Translations under genes and position numbers: made by a program
Notes under the pieces: model-generated
Database searches by the model: none
Told to the model about the DNA's origin: nothing
Seen by the model: the letters and a program-made list of their open reading frames with translations, nothing else
Shown here: one piece after another, positions 53,061-64,000 of the stretch
Position numbering within the stretch: the first letter of the stretch is position 1
Layout of the letters: the number at the start of each line of letters is the position of its first letter
DNA from: Gonocerus acuteangulatus
Taxonomy: Eukaryota; Arthropoda; Insecta; Hemiptera; Coreidae
Direction of reading: 5' to 3'
Assembly: GCA_946811695.1 (NCBI GenBank)
Contig: OX328128.1
Coordinates: 78,795,606 to 78,859,605 of the forward strand
Length of the DNA stretch: 64,000 bases

Positions 53061-54495
53061 CTTTTCGCTCTGTAGCTCCCTGACGAATGGTCCGATTTTG
53101 ATGAAATTTGGTACAAAAAACCTTTCGTCTAATTTGAAAGGTCAAGTTCGTTAACCAGCAAAATCCGCCCACTGGAAGATGGCGTTTGGGGCGAAATTCG
53201 CGCAAAAAAATCGTAACGCTTACATTTTTGAGATCATAAGCTTGTAAGTACTCGTTTTATATGCTTCTTGGGCTAGGAAAACGAATGAAACCATTTTCAA
53301 GGCGATAGCTTTAACCGTTTTCGAGAAAATGGGAAAAATAGTTTTTGAATACCGTTTTTGGTTTGGGTACTTAGAATCATGGGATTCAGTTGAAACAGTT
53401 TCTTCATGTTCTACTTTCATTAAAACTAATATGTTGAAATTTTTGTTACGTTTGGAGTTTAGGAAGGGTTAGAATAAAATATTTTATTAACAGACATAAA
53501 AAGTTTTGGTAACTTTGTATACTTTCCTTAATATCTCGAAAAAGGTTGAGAATCTTGGGAAACGGAAGACGACCATTAGAAAGCTCACTAAATGCTCTTC
53601 AAAAATGGTTCTGATAAAAGTTTTGATTAGGCGATGTCAATCGGAGAAATAAGTGCTTAAAACTTTAAAGTAATTGATTTCGCTTATTCGAATTGTTCTT
53701 TTTGTCTTTGATTTTGGAACTTAGAATTATGGGATTCAGTTGAAACATTTTCTGCGTGTTCGAATTTTATTAACACTAATATGTTGAAATTTTGGTTACG
53801 TTTTGAGTAAAGGAAGGGTTAGAATAAGATATTTTATTAACAGACAAGAAAAGTTTTGGTAACCTTTTATACTTTCGTTAGTATCTCGAAACCTTTGACA
53901 ATCTTGGGAAGCGAAAGGTTACCATTCGAAAGCTTACTAAATGGTCTACAAAAAAGGTTCTAAAGAAAGTTTTGAATAAGCGATGTCAATCGGATAAATA
54001 AGTGCTTAAGCTTTGAAGTAATTGATTTCGTTTATTCGAACGGTTCTTTTTGCCTGTTTTTATTCCTTGTTTTGTTTTTGTTTTAATTTCTTATAGTTGG
54101 ATAATGTATTTGACAATAAAACAGATTAAGTAAAATAAGAAAAACAATTCATTGTTAGAAATATAGCTTGCCAAGAGAAAGAGATTTTTTTTTATCTCTG
54201 TTTACCTTTGTTCTTAATTGTTTTTTTTCTCGGTTTGCCTTAGTTTTTAATATCTTGCTGTTATTTTGATTGCATTTTTTTTTTTCAATAAAACATGACA
54301 AGTAATTGAGAAGCGTGTTTGTATTTTGAATTGACTTTGAGAGTCTTGCTTTAGATTGAGGAATTTCCGCTTCTAACCTCTGGGTGTTAACAGTTTTCAT
54401 GAAATAATAAAAAAAAAAAAAAAGATTAGATCTATTTTAAACTTTCGAAATGACAATATGGATGAGAATGGATACGTCTTAAAATGACGCAGTTC
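52885..54495 (+). mobile_element. Helentron-like family B element
   Basis: Begins TTTT|AGCGCGGTTCCTCC with a perfect hairpin (ggttcctccctagggaggaacc), then ttcagaacacctagagaccg, a (TA)n tract and the block gttaaccagcaaaatccgcc. Diverged tandem repeats of about 250 bp follow (53380-54030). The 3' end is a decayed version of the family terminus (aaaatgacgcagttcctgca). Confidence 0.6.
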
Positions 54496-55235
54496 CTGCA
54501 GAAAGAGAATGTTTAGACTAGACATGCGTGCCGCGCCGGCGCCGCTACGCCACGCCGGGTTTTAGCGGCGCCGCCGCCGCTGAGCCTATTCAGTCGGCGC
54601 GCCGATTGAGGAGAGGAAATCAGCGATTGTACTGCATGGTGATCGGCCGGCACCATTTGAGCTTACATTCTGATCGAATAACGCTTGTGTGTTGTGGTCG
54701 TTGATTAGAAAAGGACAAAGCTTGTATCGGAAAAGCATAAAATAAAATAATTTAATTAATTAATTATGTAAACATACTCTTGGGTTTTCAAATCCACAAA
54801 ACTTAAAATTCAAGTACTTTCTCATTGACCTTCCAAGTGCCAAGTTCACAGAGGTTTCTCATTGGGGACATTGGCAAATTAGTTTCATCTTTGAAAAGTT
54901 TTGAACGAAATGAGAATAAACGTCGTTTGCAGAGAAGTTTCTATTTCATTTTCATCAATCCTCAACAATAGAACAAAACTAGCAAAATTCTAATTAACTG
55001 AAATTATTACCACGGCTGCAGCCTCCTCAACCCCCCCCCCCCCTTATATACACACATGGCTCACGGGGGCACAGAGGACAATTGGTTAGGGGCCTGTGGT
55101 CTCAGGGGGGGGTGTCATTTTTGTACTCGCAATATAATTTGGAATAACAATGTTTACACGGCGTTATTAGCCCTAATGTTGATACGCTGTTAAACACACC
55201 CCCCAAAAAAACAATGTTTACGAACATTAAAAAAA
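54496..55235. other. Unassigned stretch with GC-rich island
   Basis: 54530-54605 is a GC-rich run of gccgccgccg/ggcgcgcc words in otherwise AT-rich DNA; a similar patch is at 58085-58160. A SINE tail fragment (gttgatacgctgttaaaca) is at 55181-55199. Confidence 0.45.
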
Positions 55236-56268
55236 GTCCGACTCGCAGGAACTGCGTCATCTTAGCGCGGTTCCAGTTCATTTTTTTTTTTTTTTTGTCA
55301 GGTCCACAAGACTCTAGAATCCTCTTCTACCGATACTTCATTTCATACATTTCAATGAATTGGAAAATATCAAAAATGTTCACATATTCCTGTGTTCTTT
55401 TACTATAGTAATAATTCTACAGATAAAATAAATTAAAAAATAAAATAAAAAAACCAACAGCATAAAGGCAATTGAAAATATTCAAAAGACGTCATCGAAT
55501 CTTTTTCTCTTGGCAAGCTATATTTCTAACAATGAATTGTTTTTCTTATTGTGCCTAATCTGTTTTATTGTAAAATACATTATCCAACTATAAGCAATTA
55601 AAAAATAACAAGGAATAAAAACAGACAAAAAGAACAGTTCGAATAAGCAAAATCAATTACTTTAATGTTTTAAGCACTTATTTCTCCGATTGACATCACC
55701 TAATCAAAATTTTCATCAGAACCTTTTTTGTAGAGCATTTAGTAAGCTTTCTAATGGTAACCTTTCGCTTCCCAAGATTGTCAACGGTTTCGAGATACTA
55801 ACGAAAGTATAAAAGGTTACCAAAACTTTTCTTGTCTGTTAATAAAATATCTTATTATAACCCTTCCTTTACTCCAAACGTAACCAAAATTTCAACATAT
55901 TAGTGTTATTAAAATTCGAACATGCAGATAATGTTTCAACTGAATCCCGTGATTCTAAGTACCCAAACCAAAAACGGTATTCAAAAACTATTTTTCCAAT
56001 TTTCTCGAAAACGGTTAAAGCTATCGCCTTGAAAATGCTTTCATTCGTTTTCCTAGCCCAAGAAGCCTGTAGAAAGAGTACTTACAAGCTTATGAACTCA
56101 AAAGCGTAAGCGTTACGATTTTTTCTGCGCGAATTTCGCCCCAAACGCCATCTTCCAGTGGGCGGATTTTGCTGGTTAACGAACTTGACTTTTCAAATTG
56201 GACGACGGATTTTTGTACCAAATTTCATCAAAATCGGACCATCAGGGAAGCCAGAAATGAGCGAACAG

Positions 56269-56309
<41 letters not shown>

Positions 56310-56443
56310 AATTTGAACCACCGTTATTTTCGGTCTCTAGGGGTTCTGAAACGCGAAATTTTCTTGTCGGGACTTCCGGATTGTTTCATTGTATCAACCT
56401 TATAAGCGGGGTTCCTCCCTATGGGGGAGGGAGGAACCGCGCT
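55236..56443 (-). mobile_element. Helentron-like family B element, minus orientation
   Basis: The 3' end at left (gtccgactcgcaggaactgc, then gtcatcttagcgcggttcc) and the 5' hairpin at right (ggttcctccctatgggggag ... aaccgcgct|aaaa) give a nearly complete copy of 1208 bp. It contains the (TA)n tract (56271-56307) and the cgggcggattttgctgg-type block. Confidence 0.65.
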
Positions 56444-56679
56444 AAAATATAGATCCCCTTCCAACAAATATAGGCTGAACCCGCCTATATTTCTCAAATC
56501 AATTTGACACCTATAAAATGTTTTCCAATTAGCGAAGCTCCTGCGGTGCTCGGGGATAACAGTCCCTCCCCCCATGTGGCGGCCCTGACTTGAACTCTAC
56601 GAATAAATCCATCTTTTGTGGGAGATGTTTTGGAAACCTCGTATTGAAGAGAAAAACTAAAAAAAAAAAAAAAACTTCT

Positions 56680-56830
56680 GACTCGCAGGAACTGCGTCAT
56701 CTTAGAGCTGTTCCGTTCATATCACTAGTGCTAATAGTAAAGGAATAAATACAGTTATTGGTAGGATTTGATCATTCGTTAAAAATATAAAATAAAGTCT
56801 CAAACAGAAGGAAGTTTAAGGTGCCAAACA
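56680..56830 (-). mobile_element. Helentron-like family B 3'-end fragment
   Basis: Contains gactcgcaggaactgcgtca followed by the family B subterminal sequence (cgttcatatcactagtgcta). Confidence 0.5.
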
Positions 56831-57024
56831 GGAAACAGAGAGTATCCTACGACTCCCACACCAACACAACGTTCGCCCTGCGAAAACATTACGAGTATAT
56901 CATTAAGTTTCTCATTTTCTTGCCTTCTTTTACTAATAGACTAATTTTTCTGATAATAGAAATTTATCAAACAAGTGAGTTAAACAAACACACACAAAAA
57001 AACAAAACAAAAAAAAAACAAAAA

Positions 57025-57362
57025 TCAGTCCCGTAACAGGCCACGAGGTCCCTGAGGGGCAGATACTATAGAGGTATCTGAGTCATGACCATACGGCACA
57101 CTAGGGAGATAGTGTGGTCAGTACTATGCTCCGGCCGCCTGATATTCCCCTTGCTGCTTCGACTGCTAGGGTCATTACCACCCAAGGTACCCATTAATAA
57201 ATTAATTAAAGGCTGGGTTGGCCTAGGGACATTCAGGGAGGCCGAATTCAACCCATGAACGCAGACACTAGAAGAAAAAAATCCTTAGTGCTTGCGCGGG
57301 ATTTGAACTCAGGCCTCCAGCTTATTATTCCAGTGCTCTACCACTGAGCTAACCTCGCCCCC
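57025..57362 (-). mobile_element. tRNA-derived SINE, class 3, minus orientation
   Basis: Reverse complement of the 27492 family. It has a well preserved tRNA-like head (B box gagttcaaatcccgcgc) and body with the ctgctgcttcgactgc signature in reverse. Confidence 0.85.
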
Positions 57363-57996
57363 AAAACAAACACAAAACCCAGTTCAAAAGAACAAAGCAA
57401 ACGCTTTCGAAGTTTTAAGCCCTCATTTCTCCGATTAACCCCGCCCCATGGAAAATTATTTTATAACAATTTATGTAAAGACATTAGTAACCTTTCGGAT
57501 AGGAACCTTCCCCTTGCCACGACTTTCCAGCCCATTTAATGATATTTACTAAAAAATACGAAGATCCCTAAATTTTTCGTCTACTCAAAAAATATTTGTT
57601 TCGAATACTTTCTTCGCTCCAAATGTAATCAACATCTTAGTTTAGATAAGTTTCAAACACATAGAACACATTTAAATGGAATCCCACGATTTCATGTACC
57701 AAAACCGCAAAATGAGTTTGTTCCACTTATCTCAATACCTGTTACAGATATCGCCTTAAAAATGGTTTCATTTGTTATCGTTTGTTAAGGAACATATTAC
57801 GCGAGTATCTGCAAGCATATAAACCCGAAACGTAACCGTTGCGTTTTTTTTTTCGCGAAAATTTCGTGCTAAAACCCATGTTCCGGAGGGCGGATTCTGC
57901 TGGCTAACGAACTTGACGTTTCAAATTAGACGATTTTCGTGCCAAAGTTCATCAAAATCGGACCATTTTTGAGCCTGTGAAATAGCGGACAAATAT

Positions 57997-58044
<48 letters not shown>

Positions 58045-58194
58045 TGTTATAAAAATTTTAACAATCTCTCTCGGGGGTTGAAAAAATATCCCACGCCGCG
58101 CGCGCCGCCGCCGCCCATTTTAGTCCGGCGCGCCACCGCCTGAAAATTCAGCCTCGGCGCGCATGTATAGTTTAGACTCTGTGTAGGATCAGAC

Positions 58195-58746
58195 ATTTGC
58201 CCGGGTCGAGCTACTAGGCAGGCTTCAGGTAGGTTTTATTGCTCTTCATAAATCAAGATGCATCCTAGGAGAGATGACAGAAATTGTACCTGTAGGAAGT
58301 CATAAAGCCAAATGCTATAGTAGAAATATAATTATATTTTGTGGTTGTATGTGGCGTAATACATTAAAAAATAACATAATAATACTTTCCCATTTTCTTG
58401 TACAATTTTATTTTGTTTAATTGCATTTAACAGTAAAATGAGTAGTTTAGTGTTTTCAATTGCATTTAACACTAAAATGGATATGTTAGTAAAGCAAGTT
58501 AAGTCAATTAGAAACAAATTCGTAGTAGAGTCTTCGTAAAGAGAAACTTGGGGACGGCGGAAAGAGTAATTTTCGTTTAGAATAGTTTTTAGTGCCTTGC
58601 CGACAATCTTGTTTTTCTTTGGAATATGTGTTTACATTAAGAATGATCTAAACAAAGTAATAACTCTTTCTATTCTAAGTATACAAAATGACACTAGGGA
58701 TATGAATGGAACCGCGCTAAGATGATGCAGTTCCTGCGAGTCGGAC
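58195..58746 (+). mobile_element. Helentron-like family B copy, 3' half
   Basis: Closely matches the reverse complement of 28665-29160 over about 500 bp and ends in aaccgcgctaagatgatgca plus the 3' hairpin. Confidence 0.6.
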
Positions 58747-58921
58747 TTTATCTAAACAAAAGCCACCACCCCTGGTGGGAATCGATTCCTTTGATATGAA
58801 TCAAGTACTAGACACGTTCTGTCGGGGAATGATTACTTCTAGGCTAACTATGACGGGGAAAAACCTAGTAATTTTATAATAGATTTAAAATTTAAGAGAA
58901 ATTTTAGAGCCAGAAATAGAA

Positions 58922-59130
58922 ATGTCTTTTCTGAAATCGGGTGTCCCTCAAGAGTGTATGCTTAGTACGACCTTATTTTATATCACAATGGTACATTGTA
59001 TTGTCATTCATGCAATATTGCCTATTCGCACACCAGTAGTTAAAACCTGGTGTAGTGGAGTCCCTCAAGGCTGTCTAATGAGAACGACATTGTTTCTAAT
59101 CGCAATGGATAGTGTGTTTACTGCACACGT
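58922..59130 (+). pseudogene. Reverse-transcriptase fragment, duplicated motif
   Basis: The open frame contains two copies of a jockey-like RT motif: SGVPQECMLSTTLFYITM and, about 40 residues on, SGVPQGCLMRTTLFLIAMDS. The sequence between and after has no RT character, so this is a broken, internally duplicated remnant. A (CT)n/(TA)n tract (59329-59395) follows. Confidence 0.5.
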
Positions 59131-59324
59131 CTGTATTAACACGAAACAACATTTTTCGTTGTCCTCTTCCTACATCTACAACCTTCTTACCGGTCCTCCT
59201 ACGTCTATCCTCCCACCCATTAAATTCTTGACCTTCATGATAGCACTTTTTTCTTTCATAGACATTTTAAATTTATTTATTTATTTCGTAGTATTCAAAG
59301 TGTTTATAAGTCTGACATTTTTTG

Positions 59325-59400
<76 letters not shown>

Positions 59401-59699
59401 ATGTGTGTGTGTGTATTTTCACACAAGTTCATCTAGGCGATTATCGCCGGCCTATCTACAGGTAGCTCCTTAAACAAAGCGGGGATCGAACCCACGATCC
59501 CAGACATGGAGTGTTGAAGCCTGATAATTGTAAGCCTGGAGGATTGTTTCGCCTTGGAAACTTCACCAAGATGGATAAAGCCGTGCCTAACTACTCCCGA
59601 AGTTCCTTCCTAATCACAGACTGTCTTATCAGCTTTCGACAGAAACACTCGCTCGAGCATGTCTTCCTGGTAGTTAGTTATAACATGGAGTAACAATAC

Positions 59700-59746
<47 letters not shown>

Positions 59747-60059
59747 ATGCGTTTTTTTATTTATTATTTTTTATTTTGAAAAGAAGGTACTTTTCAGGAA
59801 AATGTGTTAGAATGTTCTTTCCATAATGGCGAACTCCACTAGATATCTAAAACATTTTTTCGTTTTGGTATGATTCTTTGTTTATTTATTAATTTATATT
59901 AATAAACAAACTATATAATAATTGACCAGAAATTAGTCTGAACTTGTGGAGTGTTGAGTTCGTCTTTCGTATCCGCCTTCCTATGGCAGTTTCCAGCCAG
60001 CTTGTTTTCATTCTCTGTGTGTTTTGTAAGGGAAAGAATGGCAAACTCAACATGAAAAA

Positions 60060-60180
60060 GTCCGACTCGCAGGAACTGCGTCATCTTAGCGCGGTTCCAG
60101 TTTTTTTTTTTTTTTTTTTTTTTTACGGCACATCTACAGCTAGGTCATTAACGCCTATGAAGGGAGGGAGGAACCCCGCT
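60060..60180 (-). mobile_element. Minimal Helentron-like element with SINE tail inside
   Basis: The family B 3' terminus (60060-60099) and 5' terminus (about 60166-60180, gaggaaccccgct|aaaaa) are only about 65 bp apart. The gap is filled by a T-run and an inverted SINE tail (ttacggcacatctacagcta ... cattaacgcc). Confidence 0.55.
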
Positions 60181-60653
60181 AAAAATATACCTGTAGATTT
60201 TCTGAAGCGTCTAGATTCGGATGGCGGGGGAAAAAGTCCGACTCGCTGGAACTGCGTAATCTTAGCGCGGTTACGTACATATCGAAGAGATGGAATAGAT
60301 TAGCATTACAAATCACAGGAAACTGACAGTAGCCAACTTACGCAGAAGCTGATAATTCTTAATCTGTATAAGTCAATACAATTATGTACTGAGAACGTAC
60401 TTACTCTTCCACTACTGCTGAGAAGGCTCTATTCTAAACAACCAACAAAAATTCGTTGTCATTTTAAGTATCTTGTTTTACTAGCAAATTCGTTTTACTG
60501 TTTTTTTATTTTTATTTTGGTTTTTTTTTGTTGTTTTTTTTACGGTGCATCAACAAATCTTGGCTATTAGCGCCCGTTTTACTGTTATAATCAACTGTAA
60601 ATATGTGCTTCATGGCGAATAAAGTTCCATTCTGTCGTGGGTTAAATCTTTCT

Positions 60654-61305
60654 ATCCCCAAAAAAACATAAATGTGAAATAGAGGCCAAGTTCCTGCCCC
60701 CACAAAGAAACACTCCCTTCCACAAAAATATCCCCTCCTAAAACCCCCCAAAAACGCCTTACCATTCTACACTCCAAAAAAGTAGTATGAGATGGTGTAT
60801 TAATTCAACCAAAAATATTTGCAAATACAAGAGATGATACAAGAAAGAAATGTCCAAGTTCATTACTTGGAAGACCTCATGGTTATTTACTAAGAACAGT
60901 AAAGACACTTCACTTGTTTAGTTTTTCTCTAAAGATAATTTCGGCACAAAAAAAACATTGCCAAGTTTAAGAATATACCTGGTTGAGGAAAGTGATATTT
61001 TAGTAACTGGATATAAGTATTTTTATTGTTGTTTTTAAAGGTCAGTTGAAGTGTCTTTACTGTTCTTAGTAAGTAACTATGAGGTCTTCCAAATACTGAA
61101 CTTGGACATTTATTTCTTGTATCATCTCTTGTATTGGCAAATATTTTTGGTTGAATTAATACACCAACTCATACTACTTTTTTGGAGTGTAGAATGGTAA
61201 GGCGTTTTTGGGGGGTTTTAGGAGGGGATATTTTTGAGGAAGGGAGTGTTTCTTTGTGGGGGCAGGAACTTGGCCTCTATTTCACATTTATGTTTTTTTG
61301 GGGAT
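60654..61305. repeat. Large inverted repeat (fold-back)
   Basis: Arms 60654-60912 and 61047-61305, about 259 bp each and about 95 percent alike by eye, with a 134-bp spacer. The arms contain gccttaccattctacactcc and aagagatgatacaagaaaga. No coding sequence. Confidence 0.85.
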
Positions 61306-61619
61306 CTCATTACTTTTTTCTAAGTATTAAATAGAATTTAGTTGGCGCATACCTACTGGCTTTTGTACTTCATATAAAACCAGGGTCTTTGGATTCTGCA
61401 TAAGGTTCTCCTTACTGCTTGATACACAGGAACCTTATACCGAGGATAAAGATCAAAATAGGGAAAGTTCAGAAGGCCTTCAAGAAAAATATAAGAACAA
61501 AGACGATACATTTTGGGTTTGTGATCCTAAACTTTGTAATTTAGATGGCTCGACTTTGAAAAACTTAGTATCTACTTTGAAGTATATTATGCAGTGAACC
61601 CCTACGACTTTATTTACTA

Positions 61620-62310
61620 CATTTAAGAAAGAAGTCACAACTGTTTTTGTTAAGATGCGTCGAAATGTTTTTTAAAACATCAAATATAGGTTCTCCTTAC
61701 CAAGACGATTCATTTGATACCCCACATGATGGGTTTCAGAAGGAATGATGGCATTTCGATGGAACAAAAAGTAGAAAACGTCATGGGTAATATGACACTC
61801 CCGTATCAAGACCTACCTGCGTGCCAAGTTTTGTCAAAATAGGCCAAACGGTGTGAATTTGTATAAGGAACAAACATACAGACAGACAGCTGAAAGACCT
61901 TTTTTACCTAGCCTAGTGCACTCCCCGGACCAAGGCCTACCTGTGTGAGCTGATAGACGATTTTGACTAGCCTATGACACTACCCGGATAAAGACCGACA
62001 TGTGTGTCAAAATCGGTCAAACGGTGTGTACTTGTATAAGGAACAAACAGACAGACAGACAGACAGCTGATAGACAATTTAACCTAGCCTATGATTTTCC
62101 CCGTATCAAGACCCATCTGTGTCTCAAGTTTGGTCAAAATCGGTCAAAGTGTACGGATTTGTAAGAGGAACAAACATACAGACAGACAGCTGGTATAAGA
62201 TTTTTACCGAGCCTATATGCGTCTAATTGTTTCTTAAAACATCAAATATAGGTTCTTCATACCGGGACGATTCATTTGATACCCCACATCATGGGTTTCG
62301 GACGGAATGA
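61620..62310. repeat. Tandem blocks of gacagacagctgatagac type
   Basis: About three diverged units of about 130 bp (61800-62210) containing caaacagacagacagac and cctagcctatgacact lie between two copies of a caaatataggttctt ... catgatgggtttc block (61678-61750 and 62238-62310). A (GAGT)n run is at 62478-62503. Confidence 0.6.
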
Positions 62311-63256
62311 TGGGTTTCTGAAGGAAGTACAAAACTGGCACGCCCCCACCCCGGAAGCGGAGTCAAACACAACTTTTCGCGATTTTACGATTCTTTCCTT
62401 TAATAACGTCTTCATATCTATCTTCATGCAAAATTTCAAGTCTCTAGCATCATGGGAAGTGCCTAATAATTTTGATGAGTCAGTGAGTGAGTGAGTGAGT
62501 GAGTCCTATAAATCCCGATTTTCGATCGTTTATATCTCAGAAACTATTCGATATAGAATTATGAAAATTTCCAGTTTTACTAACATCTAGTAGAATAATA
62601 CCTGTGTAAAATTTCATAACTTTATCTTTACCTGTTGGCTACTGTCAGTTTCCTGTGATTTGTGATGCTAATTTATTCCATTTCTTCAAGATGTACGTAA
62701 CCGCGCTAAGATGACGCAGTTCCTGCGAGTCGGAATTTTTCAGTATTTAATTCACCAGACTTGTCAGTATTTAATACCACAGCCTTCCAGACGCTGAGAA
62801 CTTCAATTCTAAAAAAAAAGTAATAACTCTATAGATAGTTCATGATTATCGATAACTCCTATCGGTTATCATGTACTTTCGATATATGGATAGTAACTAT
62901 CGACTATCGCCCATCCCTACTTACCAATCCTTAGTTAGTATTCCATACACCAGACATGGTCTCAGCCCCCCCCCCTCGAAATGTTCCCAGCCCCCTCCGA
63001 AATTATTTCCTATATACGCCCATGCCCTGACATCCTCGTAGAAACTACCTAATCCCATGAATTAAGAACTAACCAATCCTTGAAATATTCTTCTACTAAT
63101 TGCCCTGTTTTCGGAGCGAACGGAGTTGTTATTAAATCGTTCCCATGTAAGAGCTATTGATTTGCCTCTGGGCCGCGGTGTTTCGCTACAATATTAACTC
63201 TCTTCATTAACATAACACAGGCAAAGAGTTTAAAACACTCCCTCATTCCCTTCTAC

Positions 63257-63258
<2 letters not shown>

Positions 63259-63294
<36 letters not shown>
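63259..63294. repeat. (TA)n tract
   Basis: Plain alternating TA. The rest of 62738-63790 has no recognisable gene; a MITE end (actatcgcccatccctac) is at 62902-62919. Confidence 0.95.
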
Positions 63295-63295
<1 letters not shown>

Positions 63296-63794
63296 TGGAA
63301 GTCCCGTATGGAGCTGTCATAGCTGTACAACAATAAAAACTCGTATATGATTTTATTATGTTTACAATAATTGTAATTATTTCCAATATGTTTTTCTGCC
63401 ATTAAAAAATGTGTGTACCTAGTGTGGGGAGGATGAGATATCATCATTATTGTGTGAAATTAAAGAATGTATTCAGAATTCTCCTTCACGCTAAAGCACA
63501 TTTATTGGTTTTGACTTAGAAATCAGAAAAAAAATAGATTCAAATAATTTTTTTTTTTCTAAAAAAACAGGGTACCATTTTAAAGCATATTAACCCTGGA
63601 GCACTAACCTTAATTCATCCTACACTATTACTAACCTGTGTATCAATTTGACGTATACACAGGAAAATGACTCAGAACTTGATTATGAGGGATATTGGAG
63701 AAATCTGTTGTTAAAAAAAATGAATATTTGTCAATATTTAATACATAAAAATACAAATTAAAAACATAAAACATAGAGCAACAAAAAATATGGA

Positions 63795-64000
63795 CCATTT
63801 CCGGGGTATGGAATACTAACATTTGAAATTTGAACTTGAAATAGTTTTAACCAACTAAAACGCTTACACCAAAAATAAAATATTTTTTATGAACTAAGTA
63901 ATCTTATTTTATTTATTTTTGAAGGTTTAATGACACATCGTTTCCGATCACAAATATTTCGGGGGGAGGGGAGGGGGTGCTGCAGCCCCCTCACCCCCCC
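63795..64000 (+). mobile_element. Repeat family C copy, cut by window edge
   Basis: Contains ggtatggaatactaacattt, caactaaaacgcttacacca and the gtgctgcagccccctcaccc end, as in 38140-38360. Confidence 0.6.

Larger units (their letters stand above)
60234..62737. mobile_element. Inverted pair of family B ends around composite repeats
   Basis: 60234-60345 and 62635-62737 are inverted copies of the same family B 3' region (shared cacaggaaactgacagtagc). Between them lie a SINE tail, a large fold-back (60654-61305) and tandem blocks. This may be two converging copies and not one element. Confidence 0.4.

Overview
The window is nuclear DNA from an animal, most probably an arthropod. It is AT-rich and crowded with (TA)n tracts, tRNA-derived SINEs, a jockey-type LINE remnant, Helentron-like non-autonomous elements, hAT-like MITEs and fold-back insertions carrying hammerhead-like motifs. 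Arthropod is inferred from TCAGT/TTAGT initiators about 30 bp below TATA boxes, a 76-bp intron and the jockey-type reverse transcriptase. The species is not identifiable. A run of N at 42361-42560 is an assembly gap.

Region 1-4056 holds a 40-bp tandem array, possible exons of an unrecognised minus-strand gene, a complete SINE, a hAT-like MITE and the left half of a 42-bp satellite.

The centrepiece is an apparently complete Polinton/Maverick (adintovirus-like) element at 4057-19207, 15151 bp. It has 251/250-bp terminal inverted repeats and a 6-bp target duplication (tgtata), and it sits inside the 42-bp satellite, so the empty site can be rebuilt exactly. Its main ORFs are open. On the minus strand are a late block (PLA2/pX-type minor capsid protein, adenain-like protease, single-jelly-roll minor capsid protein, small basic protein, double-jelly-roll major capsid protein) and DNA polymerase B. 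On the plus strand are a packaging ATPase, a Polinton-type hypothetical protein, a small fibre-repeat protein and a DDE integrase with chromodomain. A small two-exon gene lies next to the polymerase.

The left 2.5 kb is an accessory module: a CARD-domain protein, a protein with a possible PC4-like start, a small acidic helical protein, and a protein combining an arthropod exonuclease-like region with a C-terminal BIR-like zinc motif. CARD and BIR are the two signature domains of apoptosome control. The pair suggests a cell-death-suppression cassette in a virus-like transposon, and it is the most interesting system here. Second is the protease: its open frame lacks a usable AUG and follows the PLA2/pX gene in the same frame across one TGA (TGA CTA), which suggests stop-codon readthrough or an unseen splice.

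Region 19208-64000 contains no convincing intact host gene. It is a patchwork of mobile-element relics: fold-back insertions (20694-21033, 34740-35125, 60654-61305), TIR elements with clear target duplications (21157-22148, 33210-33763, 37800-38060), a 49-bp minisatellite (35760-37190), two related families of Helentron-like elements, SINEs in three classes, and two reverse-transcriptase fragments.
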